Shown: in pieces, positions 62,719-64,000 of the stretch
Numbering within the stretch: position 1 is the first letter of the stretch
Layout of the letters: each line of letters begins with the position of its first letter
Assembly (NCBI GenBank): GCA_902362965.1
Contig: CABIYQ010000008.1
Coordinates: 16,201-80,200, forward strand
Source: Oscillospiraceae bacterium
GTDB lineage: Bacteria > Bacillota > Clostridia > Oscillospirales > Ruminococcaceae
Reading direction: 5' to 3'
Length of the DNA: 64,000 nt
The notes under the pieces: generated by a model
Database searches by the model: none
What the model was told of the DNA's origin: nothing
The model's input: the letters and a program-made list of their open reading frames with translations, nothing else
Program-made: the position numbers and the translations under genes

Positions 62719-62752
62719 AGTCAAGCGTTCTTTTTAGGACGCTTTTTTCATA
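62719..62752. terminator. Hairpin upstream of the tail assembly chaperone
   Basis: AAGCGTTC and GGACGCTT pair around TTTTTA, followed by T6 on the plus strand; its left arm overlaps the antitoxin -35 box. Confidence 0.6.
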
Positions 62753-62780
62753 CTCAAAATTAAAAAGTGAGGTAAATAAA

Positions 62781-63173
62781 ATGTCAGAAAAGAAATTTGA
62801 ACTTAGAAAGCTTTGTGCAAAAGATATATTTGTAATGGTTAAAATTATTTCAAAAATCGGTATATCGGAATTTATGAATTGTTTTAAAAGTCCATCTGTA
62901 CATTCAAAGATAAAAAGTAATGTGGATTTTTCAGCGATAGGACTTGAAGTTGTTATTGGAATAGCCGGAACAGTTTTAGAAAATCTTCCGAGGTGTGAAA
63001 CAGATATTTATTCATTCCTTGCAGATTTAAGCGGAATGAAGTCCAATGAAATATCTGAGTTGGGAATGAGTGAATTCGCAGAACTGATTGAAGCAGTTTT
63101 AACAAAGGAAGAATTTAAGGATTTTTTTACGGTTGTATCAAAATACTTGGTCAAGGAGGAGAAGCGGGAGTAA
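62781..63173 (+). CDS. Phage tail assembly chaperone
   Basis: 130 residues. 'LRKLCAKDIFVMVKIISKIGI' and 'LENLPRCETDIYSFLADLSGM' followed by 'EFAELIEAVLTKEEFKDFF' match the chaperone (G-type) gene lying between tail-tube and tape-measure genes of siphophages. Ribosome site GTGAGG. It appears intact although its neighbours are damaged; the -1 frame continues into the T-like extension downstream. Confidence 0.7.
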   Translation: MSEKKFELRKLCAKDIFVMVKIISKIGISEFMNCFKSPSVHSKIKSNVDFSAIGLEVVIGIAGTVLENLPRCETDIYSFLADLSGMKSNEISELGMSEFAELIEAVLTKEEFKDFFTVVSKYLVKEEKRE

Positions 63174-63327
63174 ATTTCTTTGATATGATTTTCTCAAGAT
63201 ATTCATCTCCGTTTGACTTGCTTGACGGATATATACAAACTGGTCAGTTTACGAGTTTTATATCAAAGTTTATAGATATACACGAAGAAGAAAAAGTATG
63301 GGAGATATGGCTTAACAAGGCTACAGG
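63170..63327 (+). pseudogene. Tail assembly chaperone T-extension (-1 frame), truncated
   Basis: The -1 frame relative to the chaperone reads through its stop as 'GGEAGVNFFDMIFSRYSS' and 'LLDGYIQTGQFTSFISKFID', typical of the GT-type extension produced by programmed frameshifting. No canonical slippery heptamer is seen. Homology ends at about 63327, where a different frame resumes with tape-measure-like sequence; the nominal stop at 63365 is beyond the junction. Confidence 0.5.
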
Positions 63328-63594
63328 GACGTTCTTAAATCAGCAAAAGCTATTATTGAGCAGCTAGTACCTGTTATAAAAAATATTTGGAAATTTGCTG
63401 AGCCTGTCTTTAAAATAGTGGTAGATACAATAGACTTAATTGTGGAATATCTTCCGACACTACTTCAAGATGTTCTTGATTTTATTGACCCATTGAATTT
63501 GATTCATAAAGGGACAAGTCAAGTATCTGAAGAATATCTTATAATGGCTGATAGACGGAAGTGCCATAACCCAAGACCTAATAGCACGTGCTGA
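63328..63594 (+). pseudogene. Tape-measure protein remnant
   Basis: An open frame without start reads 'DVLKSAKAIIEQLVPVIKN', 'YLPTLLQDVLDFIDPLNLI', the helical C-terminal pattern of tape-measure proteins. Fusion to the chaperone extension at 63325-63328 implies loss of most of the tape-measure gene (normally over 2 kb). Confidence 0.5.
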
Positions 63595-63946
63595 TATGAA
63601 TCTTGACGGTATGGTAACGAAGGAAGATTTGGCACTTTTAAACCGATATGTTTCCAGTGACGGGACGCTTTCCATACAGGAATACGCCGACCGTAATTTC
63701 GGATTTGAAAGAGAAACCGATTTTCAAATAGATTTCGGAAGAAAAGTTGTAAGGGCGAAATTTTCTGTTTCAGATAATGTGAAAAGATGGGATTTGTACA
63801 TTGACGGTGTTTTATACGGAAAGTATACAAATCTTACCAGTCCAGGCTCTGCTATACCAGTAGTAATAAGCGGTGTTCATGATATAAAAATTTCAACAGA
63901 AACGTCGGGAACGGTAAGCATAGCAATACCGCAGGCAAAACTGTAA
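63545..63946 (+). pseudogene. 5'-truncated phage structural protein with dockerin-like EF-hand
   Basis: The frame opens after a TAA at 63542 with no ribosome site at its ATG (63596). It reads 'ITQDLIARADMNLDGMVTKE' then 'DLALLNRYV', one calcium-loop half of a dockerin-like domain, followed by a beta-strand region ('KRWDLYIDGVLYGKYTN', 'GVHDIKISTETSGTVSIAI'). It probably is the end of a tail or baseplate protein. Confidence 0.5.
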
Positions 63947-63956
63947 GGAGGGAATA

Positions 63957-64000
63957 ATGTATATAGCGGACAGTCTGGTGACGGCGGCAATTCCTCGTGG
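63957..64000 (+). CDS. Start of a further phage gene (runs out of window)
   Basis: After AAGGAGGGA, an ATG opens 'MYIADSLVTAAIPRG' and continues past the edge. Spacing and ribosome site are good; a phage tail or baseplate protein is likely from context only. Confidence 0.5.
   Translation, partial: MYIADSLVTAAIPR

Overview
The window reads as the chromosome of a low-GC, strictly anaerobic Clostridia member, most like a Ruminococcus-type Oscillospiraceae from rumen or gut (inference). The reasons are a dockerin-bearing GH9 cellulase, two further secreted proteins with dockerin or dockerin-like ends, a DUF5685 protein, a dgt-dnaG-rpoD operon, and many consensus sigma-A promoters. Sporulation-type genes (spoIIM-like, dpaA, dpaB) suggest a spore former or a recent descendant of one. 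I could not assign a species.

Layout. 1-8 kb: 3' end of dnaE, pfkA, a THF (folate) riboswitch with the folate ECF S-component folT, proC, a spoIIM-like gene, a YesL-type membrane protein, rpsO and pnp. 8-15 kb: a MerR/TipAS regulator behind a 19-bp-spacer promoter, a large UPF1/DNA2-like helicase, and a DUF1700-DUF4097-PadR envelope-stress-like cassette. 15-23 kb, mostly minus strand: proS, a ROK-type regulator, a YfhO membrane giant, and dpaA-dpaB. 22.4-27.4 kb: a secreted leucine-rich-repeat protein with a decayed dockerin, an unassigned four-gene cluster (DUF5685, two J-domain proteins, a membrane protein), nth and a Nudix hydrolase. 27.6-32 kb: a sodium/solute symporter and secA. 32-37.4 kb: a compositionally different accessory block (DUF3795, HEAT-like protein, heterodimeric ABC exporter and its MarR regulator with matching operators). 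37.5-46 kb: a DUF4358 lipoprotein plus GDSL hydrolase pair, asnB, an HD protein, pyrB with a PyrI-like zinc tail, a DacF-like protein that lacks its catalytic lysine, a truncated XRE gene, tRNA-Arg(CCU) and folC.

46-52.6 kb holds the most unusual material. A LytTR regulator and a degenerate AgrC-like sensor face a 45-codon AgrD-like autoinducer peptide gene (too short for ordinary gene calling) with no agrB in view. Next to it is the GH9 cellulase gene, then a probable 6S RNA, then a roughly 720-nt apparently non-coding, highly structured transcription unit with its own promoter and terminator, a candidate for the giant ornate RNA classes (ROOL/GOLLD/OLE type). 52.6-61 kb returns to housekeeping: rpoD, dnaG, dgt, a FAD oxidoreductase, an AbrB regulator, a GT2 glycosyltransferase and DAHP synthase, followed by a small dockerin protein.

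61.8 kb to the end is a decaying prophage tail module: a fragment, a tail-tube gene with an internal deletion, a tail assembly chaperone with a -1-frame extension, a tape-measure remnant and a structural protein with a dockerin-like EF-hand. Embedded in it is an apparently intact type I toxin-antitoxin unit: a 29-residue holin-like toxin with a sequestered ribosome site and a convergent antisense RNA.
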